A stretch of 64,000 nt of DNA from Stenogyne calaminthoides (Eukaryota > Streptophyta > Magnoliopsida > Lamiales > Lamiaceae), in the NCBI GenBank assembly GCA_037126765.1, contig JBBCBC010000007.1:27537667-27601666 (forward strand). The letters run 5' to 3'. Under the pieces are notes generated by a model. It did not search any database. It worked only from the letters and a program-made list of their open reading frames with translations, and had not been told where the DNA came from. Of the stretch, positions 46,930 to 57,971 are shown in pieces. The number at the start of each line of letters is the position of its first letter. Position 1 is the first letter of the stretch. The translations under genes and the position numbers were made by a program.

Positions 46930-48921
46930 TGTTGGTCCCGGTGCAACGAGTCTTACACGTATGGGGGGAATACACGTGTTCAAGTTTTTAAAACTTTTTT
47001 CTTCGAGGTCACTTTTGGGTCGATAATCCTCAAGATTAGGTTTTGAGAGAAGCACAGATCGCTCCGAGTCAAACTCTCATCGAGACAAAGGATCCCGAGT
47101 TGCTTTCGGATACCTCGATAATCCCAACCGAGTCCTCGAGTGTCGAGATCCCGAGTTGCTTGGATCGATAACTAACTTCATCAATCCTCAAATGAGAGTT
47201 CAGTTTGGTAACTATCCGTTCTAGCTACTCACCGTCTGGAATGGTTGGCCCTTAGTTTATACTCGTTGTAAGCTTTGCTGAAAACCTTCCCTTTATGAAA
47301 TAGTGATTAAGCTGTGATTCACTTATGCAACTTCAGAGGATTGATTCCAACTGAATATCAGTGAAAAGTATGCTTTCAAAATCAAGACAATGCAACAGTT
47401 AAGCACAGATAAGGAAAGCAATAAAGAACACAACAATTATAGTGGTTCAGAGACTCAAGCTCCTACATCCACTCTCTCTCGATTCTCGAGAAAATTCACT
47501 ATCAACTTCGAGAGCTTTACGACTACCTCGCGTAGTTTACTTACTCAACTCAGCCCTGAGTTTTCTGACCACTCCACGTAGTTTACTTACTCAACCCAAC
47601 CTTGAGCTTTCTGACTACCTCCGTAGTTTACTTACTCAAACAAGCTTTCAGACTACCCCTGTAGCTTACTAACTTCTCCTCTAGAGTTTTCTCACTACTC
47701 CGTGTAGTTTACTAACTCTTTACAACTCTTCTCACCAACAAACACACTCCAACTACCTTCTCAAGGGTTTGGGGTTTCTCGGTTAGTTTCCAACTAGGAT
47801 GAGATATCCTTTACAATGAAGCACAATGCAAAGGGTTAGGATATCTCGACTAAGCTTTGGATAATTCTTATCAAGCTAGGCTTAGTATAGTGAGCTCTCT
47901 TCAATGTAGAAGCACTTGGGAAATTCTAAGTTTTTCGAGTGCTTTAACTTTTGCACGAATAAGTTTGAGCTCTTGAGTTGCGTATAAATTTCCCGTAGCC
48001 TTACAATGTAGAGGGTCACCAGTATTTATAGGCATGCACCATGGTCACTCTTGAAAACTATCCGTTGGAGAGACAACTTCGTGAGTTCCCTCTTATGGTG
48101 TGTGAGAAACGGCTATATTTAGGGTTCGAAACTCCCTAACACGTTTTAGGCAATAGCCTTCCTATGTAGCCGGTCTTCACTTTTTGCAGTCTGGAACTTT
48201 TGTACATCTGACATCTTTTTCAGCGACCTGTCACTGTCAGTGTCAGTATGGTACAGTGTCGTCTTCCTCTTTTTGAATTTTGTCTCCAGTTAAAGGTGGA
48301 CACCTTCAACGGCTCTTTTTGGTTACAAACTCTGAGTTTGATATAACCTTAACAACACTTCTGACTTAGTTCCTTTTGTCTGCGTTTGAATGTCTTGGCA
48401 ATATCTAACTTTCTAAGGAATCGCTATCTTCTCTGTATTGCATCCTTCAGATAGATATAGTCAGTGCCTCGGAACATTCAGTTTCATACTGAGCATTCAG
48501 TTCATTACTGAGTCTTCAGTAATTACTGTGCCTTCAGTATTCTTATTCTTCAATCTTCAGTCTTTAGTCTTGAGTCTTCTGAGTCTTCAGGGTCTTCAGA
48601 GTCTTCTGAGTCTTCTGAGTCTACTAACTGATACACTGAATCTTCGTGCTGAGTCTTCAGTTCTTCAGTGTCCTACTGAGTCTTCAGAACCTTCAGTTTC
48701 ATACTGAAACTTCAGTTTCCTCAGAAACATACTGATTTCTTCAGAGTCTTCAGAACTTATCCTGACCTATATCTGCTGACTATACATTTTGCAGATAACA
48801 TCCTGAATACTCTAAAACTGAATCCTGACTCAACTATCAAGATCATTCTGAACATGTCATACTCAGAGGTTTTGGGATCAAATCAAAATCATATATCTTT
48901 TATTAAATTCATCTCCCAACA
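46930..48921 (-). repeat. 5' LTR of element C
   Basis: It matches 34325-36302 closely from about 47520 to the end. In the first 600 bases it differs at many places by TCGA/CCGA replacing CTGA/CAGA. TATA box TATAAATA (minus) at 48023-48030. The U3 repeat block of CTTCAG/TCTGAG type is at about 48540-48720. Confidence 0.92.
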
Positions 48922-49344
48922 TTAAATCTCGACAATATAATGGGTGGTTGAGATTTAATCTGGGATTTAAAGAAAATTTCGAGAAATTGGCTATTTTTGG
49001 CTAAAATTCTGGACAATAGGCAAGTAGCAGTTTATAGGTTGACAAATGGACATTTCACGGAAATCGAGGCGACTTTTCAGTCAAAGACATTCCCGCTTTA
49101 AAAGTTCAAGCCTTTTGTCATTTATTTCAAAAGATTACTGAGTAATCCCTTGCATAATAAATGCCTTTGATTTTAATGCAAGTACCAATATATTTTCAGG
49201 ATTGTTTGAACACATAAACCTTACTGAATATTTATCCTGACAAAATTTGTCCTGAGTCTCAGATTCCATCCTGAGAGAATTTTGTCCTGAGTTATTCCCT
49301 TGAATAACTATATGCCCCTGAAGGACTTCTCCCTTCAGTGAAAT
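48922..49344 (-). other. Element B spacer, pol-proximal part
   Basis: Non-coding spacer homologous to 26118-26600 of element A (inverted). It contains the GAGATTTAATCTGGGATTTAA motifs of the putative accessory promoter, separated from the TATA box at 34281 by element C. Confidence 0.7.
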
Positions 49345-50835
49345 TCATTCACCTGGATCCAACATTCCCAATTCAACTGATAGTTCCTGAAATCTTGATT
49401 CAGCCAACAGTTTAGTCAAGATGCCAGCTCTCTATTTATCAGTATGAATTTTCTCCATTCTGATATCCTTCTTTTCAACATGATCTCTGATGAAGTGATG
49501 TCTGATATCAACATACTTACATCTGGTGCGCAATACCGGATTTTGTGTAATAGCAATTGCACTATTGTTGTCACAAAATATAGGTACTTCATTGGCTATA
49601 ATCTTGTAATCCCCCAGTTGTTGTCTGAGCCAAAGAATATGTGCACAACAATTTCCTGCAGCCATGTATTCAGCTTCAATAGTACTGGTTGCTACTGAGG
49701 TTTGTTTCTTTGAAAACCATGATATCAGTTTACTTCCAAGAAATTGACAAGTTCCTGTAGTAGACTTCCTGTTAATTCTACATCCACCATAATCAGCATT
49801 TGAATATTCAGTTAATTCCAGGTTATCATCAACTGGATACCATAATCCTCTATTCATAGTGCCTTTAAGATATTTCATAATCTTTTTGGCAGCCTCCATG
49901 TGACTAGCCTTAGGATTAGCTTGCTATCTTGCACATATCCCAACAGCAAAGGTGATATCAGGCCTGCTTGCTGTGAGATATAGCAATGATCCAATGATCC
50001 CTCTATAATTAGTATGATTTACTGACTTGCCTTCAGGATCAGGATCCATCTTGTAGTTAATATTCAGAGGAATTCTAACTGCATTGCAATTCTGTACACC
50101 ATACTTAGCAATCAGATCTCTGGTGTATTTTGCTTGATTTATGAATATTCCTTCCTTAGTCTGTTTCACCTGAAGTCCTAGAAAGAAATTCATCTCCTCC
50201 ATCATGGACATCTCAAACTTTCCTTTCATCAAAGCTGAGAACTTCTCACACATCTGATGATTTGGAGATCCAAATATGAACAAAGTTCTATCAACAGTTC
50301 CTTTGATAAAACCATGGTCAGTAAGAAATTGAGAAAGAGTATCATACCATGCTCTGGGTGCTTGCTTCAGACCATACAAGGCTTTCCTGAGCCTGTAAAC
50401 TTGGTCATTCTGACAAAATCCTGGAGATTGTTCCACATAAACCTCTTCCTTAAGCACACCATTCAGAAATGCACTTTTCACATCCATTTGATAGACTGTG
50501 AATTTCATGTGGGCAGCATATGCAAGAAACAATCTAATGGCTTCTAGTCTTGCAACAGGTGCAAAGGTTTCATCATAATACAAGCTTTCTTCTTGGGAAT
50601 AACCTTGTGCAACTAGTCTTGCCTTATTTCTTACAATGTTGTTGTTTTCATCTCTCTTGTTCTTGAACACCCACTTAGTTCGAATCACATTGTGCCTCTT
50701 AGGTCTATCCACTAGCTCCAAAACATTTCTTGTGAATTGATTCAGCTCTTCTTGCATAGCAGTAATCCAGAATGAATCTTGAAGAGCTTCTTCAATCTCA
50801 GTAGGTTCTTTTTCAGATAGGAAGCAGCAGAACAA
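49345..50835 (-). pseudogene. Element B RT and RNase H; catalytic YVDD deleted
   Basis: RT (50835-49924) reads MFCCFLSEKEPTEIEEAL, KWVFKNKRDENN, VYQMDVKSAFLNG (motif A Asp) and ALYGLKQAPRAWYDT. At residue 186 the chain jumps from DRTLF to IFGSPNHQ, near 50277. Elements A and C have 18 more residues there, including YVDD. The loss is in frame and removes the polymerase active site. A stop lies between RT and RNase H near 49920. RNase H (49899-49432) has NADYGG, EAEYMAAG and CDNNSAI, then a TAG after MEKIHTDK. The remaining end runs to about 49345. Confidence 0.9.
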
Positions 50836-50915
50836 AGCACTTTCTCCATGGAACCTTCTTGTTTAACACCCTCTGATAGATCATTCACAATCTGACTTGT
50901 AGGATGACTATCCAA

Positions 50916-52346
50916 CTACCTTCTCCTTGATGTTCCCCCTTCAGTAGTGTCCTCAATATCAGAAATGTTATGTTTAGGTATTTCATCAAACTCAGGGAAC
51001 AACAGAAAAGGAGAGAGTGAATCAACTTCCTCAGGGGAGATTCCATTCAGAACATTGTTAGTGACATTTGTTCCCCCTTGGTTGATAGATTCAGAGTTTA
51101 CCTCAGCTGTGACCACATATTCATCGGCATTACATACCTGAGTCTGAACTGGTGTATGTTCAGATTGGTCAGCGTCAGTGTGTTGGCTTTCCTTCAGTGG
51201 AGAATTATTGTCCTGAGTTTCACCATCCTGAGTAGTTCCATCCTGAGCTTCTTTATCTGAGTCTGATTCACTCCATTCATAGAGAGTGATTGACTTCTTC
51301 TTTTCAGGCTCGGAGGATGTTTTATTATTTTTCTTCAGGCTAAGTCTGGTGATTCTCTTGATCAGTTCTCTTGATTCATGTTCCTGTTTCTTCTGAACAC
51401 AAGTAGATTCATCAAAAACAACATGAGGTGTTTCTTCCACAATAAGAGTCCTACAGTTGTAAACTCTGAAGGCTTTACCGACTTCAGAATATCCTAAGAA
51501 TATTCCTTCATCAGCTTTGCTATCAAAAGTTTTCAACTGAACTTTACCATTATTGTGTATAAAACACTTGCAACCAAACACACGAAAGAAAGAAACAGGA
51601 GGCTTCCTTTCATTCCACCTCTCATAAGGTGTTTTTCCTTGATTCTTTGTTAGCATGGATCTGTTATGAGAGTAGCATGCAGTGTTGATAGCTTCAGCCG
51701 AAAACCTCTTAGGAATATTAGCTTCGGCAATCATTGTTCTTGCAGCTTCTTTCAGAGTCATATTTCTTCTTTCAGCAACATAATTTTGTTGTGGGGTCCT
51801 TGCAGCTGATGTTTCATGAGCTATTCCATTTGCTGTACAATAATCAGATATAATATGGTTGATAAATTCAGTTCCCTTGTCTGATCTGATTTTGACCACA
51901 CTCAGATTCTTTTCAGTACTGATTCTTTTCAGTAGTTCAGACAATTTTGTCCGAGTCTCTTTCTTACTAAGTAAGAATATGACCCATGTATATCTATAGT
52001 AGTCATCAACTACCACAAGTGTATATTTCCTGCCATTAGTGCTCACAGGTGTTACTGGACCAAAGAGATCCATATGTAACAGTTGAAGTATTCTGTCAGT
52101 AGAAACCTCTACTTTGTTTTTGAATGATGCTCTGATTTGTTTTTCTTTCTGACAAGCATCACATATATGATCTTTATTGAACACTTCATTTGGTAACCCC
52201 CTCACAAGTGCTAATCTTGCAAGTTTGTTCAGGGTTTTGAAGTTTAAGTGATTCAGTCTTTTATGCCACAATGAATTGGTATCAGTAGAACTTTTTGCAA
52301 CCAAACATGTATCTTTAGGAGATAGCCTCCAATCAGCAAGATACAC
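50916..52346 (-). pseudogene. Element B integrase and INT-RT linker (476 codons open)
   Basis: The zinc site is H28, H33, C62, C65. Core triad D93 (LHMDLFGP), D156 (IRSDKGTEF) and E192 (VAERRN) have the DX35E spacing of retroviral-type integrases. It is followed by NRSMLTKNQGKTPYE, FFRVFGCKCFIHN and an acidic linker (EWSESDSDKEAQD) leading towards RT. The Met at 52346 is not the true start, because the region is part of a gag-pol polyprotein. It is the best-preserved INT in the window. A frameshift near 50900 separates it from RT. Confidence 0.9.
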
Positions 52347-52700
52347 ATTTCATTTTCTAGTCCCAGTCAATAATATTTGTTGTGAAGCATTATCTTTCAC
52401 ATAACACAAGTTCTTTGAGAACTCAACACTGAATCCTTTGTCACAGAATTGACTGATAGAAAGCAAATTATGCTTTAAATCAGACACATAAGAAACTCCA
52501 TGGATATGAACATAATCCACTTCAAGAGTTCCATATCCTTCAGTCTGTCCTTTGGAGTTATCTCCAAAAGTAATCTGAGGGCCTTTTTGCTCAACATAGT
52601 TAGTGAGTAACTATTTATATCCTGTCATATGTCTTGAACATCCACTGTCCAGATACCATGCAGCAGGAGCTACTTCATTTCCACTCATCAGGGTTATGTT
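52347..52700 (-). pseudogene. Element B aspartic protease region
   Basis: On the minus strand WYLDSGCSRHMTGYK, with the DSG active-site triplet, is at about 52618-52662 and is followed by a stop (TAG near 52611). Downstream GYGTLEVDYVHIHGVSYVSD and HNLLSISQF are recognisable. A second stop is near 52350. This is the usual place and motif of copia proteases, which mature the polyprotein. Confidence 0.8.
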
Positions 52701-55082
52701 GTCTTCATTTAGCTGTACCTTTTGGAACCCAAATCTGCCTGATAACTCTAATTACTTTAGAGTGGCTGATTTGTCTTCCATAAACATCTACATACACATT
52801 CACCACCCTAGGTGCCTTGGCAGTACCCTGTGTATGAGTGTCATCCTTAGCATGAACATGAGCCTTAGAGTTCTTCTTGGGTTCAGGCCTCTTGTTCCAA
52901 TGCCTTGGCCTTGGTGCAGCTGGTCTCTGTCTCTGATGACTTGGGTTTAGGAAACCTTTACCCTTAGGCAAGTGGGGTTCAGGTTACCTGTACTGAAATT
53001 GTGGTCTTTCAGTAATTTGAGGACTTGGTCTTTTCAGTTGAGAATATCTCTGCTGAGTGTTTCTCTTCTGAAAATTCCTATGATAGTTCAGTGTAGATCT
53101 CTTCAGGCTGGTATTCCTAGCCTGAGGCTTCGAAGTACTGGCCTGAGGATTTCCTACTGAGTGTTCAGGTTTTCTAACCTTTTCTTGAGGTTTGGGCTTT
53201 CTACCCTGAACTTTCAGTTTTTCTGAAACCATATGTCCTTTACCCTTGTATAAACACGGGGTTGTTATTCAGTAAGAAGATTAGTACATGCCACCGGTTT
53301 AACAAAGACAGTCTTGGTGCTACTAGAAGCAACATTCAGAAGATCTTGTGAGGTTCCCCTTGGATTATATCCCAATCCAGCCTTTATAGTTGCAGATCTT
53401 TGATAACTCTGAATTTCATCTATTACTTTAGATGCAGAATTCAATAGAGCTAACTTTCTCCGCACACTATCCTCACATTTCTTTAGAGTTTCATGCTTCT
53501 CAAGGAGGTCATTGAATTCAGTCCTGATAAGCTGATTTTCTTCAGTGGATTTCTCTAATTTTCCATTCAGGGTATCTATCACTTTCTCCTTTTCTGAGAG
53601 TTGTACTTTCAGAACATCAAGTTCATCAGTAGCTCCCATTAATTGAGAAGTGATTTCAGCAGTATTAGAGTTTTTCCACTTCAGATTTTCAGTAGTCAGT
53701 TCCTTATTCTGCTCTTGAGTTTCTATGAGCAGTTCTTGTAACATAGAATAGTCCTTCATAAGATTCTTAAAAGAATCCATCAGGTCAAAGTTACTGGTTA
53801 CAGTTGAACTTGAAAACTCAGGTGCTTGTGTAGGAGCAACAACAGAGATAGAAGAATTTACCTCCTCCATAGCAACAAGGCAGATATCATCACTGTCACT
53901 ATCTGAGAATATCTCTTCTGAAGAACTGGAACCTTCTTCAGATTGTTCTTCTTCTTCAGCAATCATAGCCTTTTTGCTAGAAATCTTTCTGTCTCTCTTG
54001 GCTTGTCTCTCCTTTATTTCCTTGGCACTCAGCTCAGGACAATCGTACTGGAAGTGACCCTTCTTTTGGCAGTTATAGCATCTGTTGGCATCATCATCCT
54101 GATCACTTTCCTTCTTGGTTTTGGAGTCCTTCTTTCTGGATGAGGATCCTTTAGCTTTGTGGTCCTTCCTTTTCTCCGTGAGTTTGTCCTCAGCTTCTGA
54201 GTTATTCTTGTTCCTGTACCTATTGTTCTTATAATATTTCATGTATTTTCCAAATCTGCTATTGAGTCTTTCAAACCTCCTTGCCATCAGTACTAGCTTA
54301 TCCTCTTGCTCATCCTGATTTTTGGCAGGTGAGTTATCAGACTCTCTAGTTTTATAGAATTTCTCTTTGGCTTTGAAAGCCACATTCTTGCTAGATGAAG
54401 ATTCATCTTTGCTATCAGATTTCTTAGTTTTCTTATCAATCACAAATTCAAAAGCTTTCAGTTTAGAAAAAACTTATTGGTATGGCATAGAATCAATATT
54501 CTTGGTGTTTTCAATCACCACAGCATGAATATCCCATTTCTTAGATAATCTTCTAAGAATTTTCAGTGCCACTTCTCTTTGTGGGTATCTTTTCCCAAGA
54601 GCATTCAGATCATTCATAATACTTGTGAATCTGACTTCTAGTTTGTCAATGGATTCACCATCTTCCATTTCAAAGCTGTCAAACTTTCCAATAGCAACAG
54701 GGAGTTTGTTCTCTTTAATATGATATGTGCCTTGACACATGATAGCAAGTGTGTCCCATATTTCTTTGGCAGTTTCACAGTGAGAAATCATCCCCATAAC
54801 ACCATCATCAATAGTGTTATATAACGTATCTTTAGCAATGTAGTCCAAATTGACTAACTTTCTCTCATCAAGAGTAAGTTGGTCTTCAGGTTTTGGAAAT
54901 TCTTCTCTGGGATCATTCCTCTCAGTATCAGTAATTCTAGGATTCACAACAGTGTATTTGAATGGTCCTTTAGAAACCAGTCTCCACATTCTTTCATGCT
55001 TAGAATACAGATGTGCCTGCATTCTCAATCTCCTTAGGTCATAGCTCTCAACAGAGAACATAGGAAGTTTCTTAGAAGGCAT
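52701..55082 (-). pseudogene. Element B gag (UBN2-type with CCHC knuckle), a few stops
   Basis: The first part (55082-54474) is MPSKKLPMFSVESYDLRRLR and continues through EIWDTLAIMCQGT and ALKILRRLSKKWD, the copia gag (UBN2) fold. A TAA near 54474 interrupts it, and the frame continues at 54443 for 392 codons. These contain a Lys/Ser-rich stretch, the zinc knuckle C122-X2-C125-X4-H130-X4-C135 (CYNCQKKGHFQYDC, about 54039-54080), an acidic stretch and a long heptad-rich segment (EITSQLMGA). A basic tail follows at 53232-52705. The protein packages element RNA. It lies directly after the PBS and leader. Confidence 0.88.
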
Positions 55083-55194
55083 GATGAATGAGCCTTGTAA
55101 GATATATCAGCAAAAAGATCTATTCAGTTAGACCACCAAAGTTTTTCAGCAAATAGACTATGGCAACTAAAGCAAGTGGTCAAAATGAACCACT

Positions 55195-55206
55195 GCTCTA
55201 ATACCA
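55195..55206 (-). other. Primer binding site of element B
   Basis: On the minus strand TGGTATTAGAGC follows the 5' LTR. It differs at one position from TGGTATCAGAGC, the complement of the initiator Met-tRNA 3' end used by most plant copia elements. Confidence 0.88.
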
Positions 55207-55208
55207 CT

Positions 55209-56915
55209 TGTTGGTCTCAGTGCAAACGAGTCTTACACGTGTATGGGGGGTAATACACATGTTCAGTGATTTTTTAAAACTTTCTTTTACTGAGATCAGA
55301 GGGTCAGGATGTCCTGAGAATTTTGCCCTGAGAAGCACAAATTACCCTGAGTCAAAGTCTACTGAGACAGTGATCCTGAGCAGCTTTCAGTAGCTTCAGA
55401 TTAGCCCAACTGATCCTGAGTTTATCAGAGATCCTGAGAAGCTTGGATCAGAAAATTATCTTACTGAACACTCAGTAGAGTTAGTTCAGTTTGGTAACTA
55501 ACTGTTCTAGCTTATCAAGAGTGCGGAAAGATAGGCCCTAAGTTTATACTCGTTTTATATTGCTGAAACTTCTTTCTTTAGTAAAACAGTGGTTAAGGTT
55601 GTGATCAATTAATGCACATTCAGTGGATTGATTCCAACTGAGTATCAAGAAAACAGTATGCTTTCAGTGAAAATATGCAACAGATAAAATGCAATACAGA
55701 AAACAAACTACACAGCAAATTATAGTGGTTTAGAGACTCAAGCTCCTATGTCCACTCTCTCTGATCTTCAAAGAAATTCCTTAACACACTTCTCCTAAAG
55801 TTTTCAGGCTGACTCACTGCAGCTTACTAACTCAACACACACAATCTTTCTGACTGTCTAAAACAGCTTACTCACTTCTTCTCTAGAGCTTTCTGGCTGA
55901 CTAAACTGCAACTTACTTACTCTTTACAACTCTTTCTCACCAACAATCACAAAAACACACAAACTACCTAATAAAAGGGTTTGGGTTGGGTTGGTTTCCA
56001 ACTAGGGTGAGATATCCTTTACAATAAGAACAAATGCAAAGGCTAGGATATCTCTACTAAGTTTTGGATATATCTATCAAATCTAGGCTTAGTGAAATGA
56101 GCTCTCTTCAATGTGAAACACTTGGGAAATTCTAGGTTTTTCGAGTGCTTCAATTTGCAAGAACACGAATGAGCTCTGGAGTTGCTTTGATTTCCCGTAA
56201 CCTTTCAATGGTGAAGGTCACTGGTATTTATAGGCAACTTCTCCAAGGTCACACTTGAAAAACTATCCGTTGGAAGAGATAGCATCAAGGGTTTCCTCTT
56301 CTGGTTATTGATGAACGACTATTTTTAGGGTTTGAGCACTCCCTTGCATGTTTTAGGAAGTATGCAACCATGTAGCCAATCACCAATTTCTGCAGTCTGG
56401 AACATAGTACTACTGAACTATTCAGTGTCCTGTCACTTTCAGTGTCATTAAAGTACGTTGTTGTTGCCTCCTCATTGGTTGAAATCTTTCTTTGAACATA
56501 GATAAGCAAAACGACTCTATTTAGGTTGACCTTTCTGATCTGATATCTTCCTTAATGTCCACGAGTGTCTAACATTATGTTTGTTTGTACTAGGAATGAA
56601 CATAATACTTATTTCATTAAGATAGTTGTTCAGGGTCCTTTTTGATCAGTACAAAACAGTCTTCAGGATCTTCGGGTTTTCAGGATTCTTCTGAGTCTTC
56701 AGGATTCTATCAACAGTCTTCAGGGTCTTCTGAGTCTTCAGTACATTAAACTTCCCTGATCTATATCTGCTGACTATACATGGTGCAGATAATCTTGATC
56801 TCTAATATCTATTGAAACCTGATCCTGATCCTATACTATCAAGATGTCCTGATACATGTCATACTCAGGGGTTTTTGGGATCTAATCAAAATCTTATTAA
56901 ATTCATCTCCCAACA
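55209..56915 (-). repeat. 5' LTR of element B
   Basis: 1,707 bp, TGTTGGTCTC...CTCCCAACA in plus reading. TATA box TATAAATA (minus) at 56225-56232. Followed by TSD CTCAT. Matches the 3' LTR at 28669-30377 almost throughout. Confidence 0.94.
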
Positions 56916-56920
56916 CTCAT

Positions 56921-57724
56921 GGTGTTATAAATCCTCCGAAACCATCAACCGCCTTTGTTGAAAAACCTGTGCAGATAAAGAAACCTGCTGTGAAGCCAAT
57001 CAGGAGAAAACTTTCAGGAGAATTTTCTGAGGCTGAAGCCCAAAAGAGTGAAGAGTCTGAAACCGATGAACTTTTCAAAGAAGGTTTTGGATAATATGAT
57101 GTGGCCTCAAAGAGAATGAATTGGGATTGACACAACTCAGTGAAAATGATGGAAGCTGAAAAGAGAAGGAAGGCGACTGCTTCTGTGTCAGGAGTCGAAA
57201 TGACCAGAAAAGCTAGAGAAGAGGCAAAGAAGATCAGAGGAGGATTTCAGAGATTTTTCTTGAGGAGGAGAGGCACCAAACCGAGGAGGAGGCAGTGGCC
57301 CCATACTGACAAGTGGATGCCTATTGAGATGAATGACATATGGGAGCAGACTAAGAGGGAATTTGTATTCAACTATGATGTTCTACAAGTTTGGCCTCGT
57401 CCTATTGCTGACAGAGATGATGCATTCATTGCATATCTGCTGAGAAATTTCACTGATATGTGTCAAAAGTGGTTTGACCTGTTTGACACTCTGGGTTATC
57501 AGTTAAAAGCTCCAGGACAGATGAAGTATCCTCCACCAAAGTTCAGAAATGGGATGATCAACTACGACTTCATCTATGCAGACTTTGTGGATCAAGCTGA
57601 GTATCTTGAGCTGACAGGGAATGATGCGAGGATCATTCAGGAGAGGGAAGAGCTGAAGAAGAGATACTACAGAATGTTCAACCTTGATCCTCCATCTGAT
57701 GAAATTGAATCTGAAAAAGACTGA
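56921..57724 (+). pseudogene. Element A accessory ORF, C-terminal part
   Basis: Continues the coding sequence interrupted at 28668. After a broken stretch to about 57130 it is open from 57140 for 194 codons to the TGA. It has the shared ASVSG motif, a basic stretch, then the conserved C-terminal domain: WPHTDKWMPIEMNDIWE, AFIAYLL, QKWFDL, LKAPGQMKYPPPKF, ELKKRYYRMFNLDPP and an acidic end. The same residues recur in B, so this domain is under or was recently under selection. Confidence 0.82.
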
Positions 57725-57971
57725 ATTTGTTTCTGATGTTCAGTAGAGTAGGATATATGTTGTATCTTGTACTTATGATTTCCTTATTAATGAAACTCTA
57801 CTGATGTTTTTGTTCTGAAAAGATAATATCTCATTATCTTACTGATGTTTTTCCTTATTATAACCTTTAAATACTTATCTTAGGAAATGAAAACCTGAAT
57901 AGGTGTTAGGTTTTGTTTTTCCTCTTGATATTGTAACAAGTTGGTTTTGGCATCATTAAAAAGGGGAAAAT
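57725..57971 (+). other. 3' non-coding part and PPT of element A
   Basis: Short A/T-rich spacer after the accessory stop. AAAAAGGGGAAAAT (57958-57971) is the polypurine tract directly before the LTR start TGTTGAGAGATG. Confidence 0.85.

Larger units (their letters stand above)
34325..48921 (-). mobile_element. Element C: full-length Ty1/copia, minus strand, inserted into B
   Basis: 14.6 kb bounded by LTRs of 1,978 bp (34325-36302, 3') and 1,992 bp (46930-48921, 5') and by TSD TTAAA. The gene order on the minus strand is the same as in B: gag, PR, INT, RT, RNase H, spacer with TATA box, accessory ORF, PPT. Its LTRs are about 270 bp longer than B's and its accessory protein starts differently, so it is a separate subfamily. 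Coding regions are heavily broken. Part of that damage follows an odd CTGA-to-TCGA pattern (see findings). Confidence 0.93.
28669..56915 (-). mobile_element. Element B: full-length Ty1/copia, minus strand, split by element C
   Basis: Bounded by two LTRs (28669-30377 is the 3' LTR and 55209-56915 the 5' LTR, about 1.71 kb each) and by the 5-bp duplication CTCAT. In the minus-strand direction: 5' LTR, PBS (55195-55206), gag, PR, INT, RT, RNase H, spacer, element C insertion (34325-48921), the rest of the spacer with a TATA box, the accessory ORF (34148 to 30603), PPT (30378-30391) and 3' LTR. Without C it would be about 13.6 kb. Single in-frame stops and a deletion in RT make it non-autonomous. 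Confidence 0.93.
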
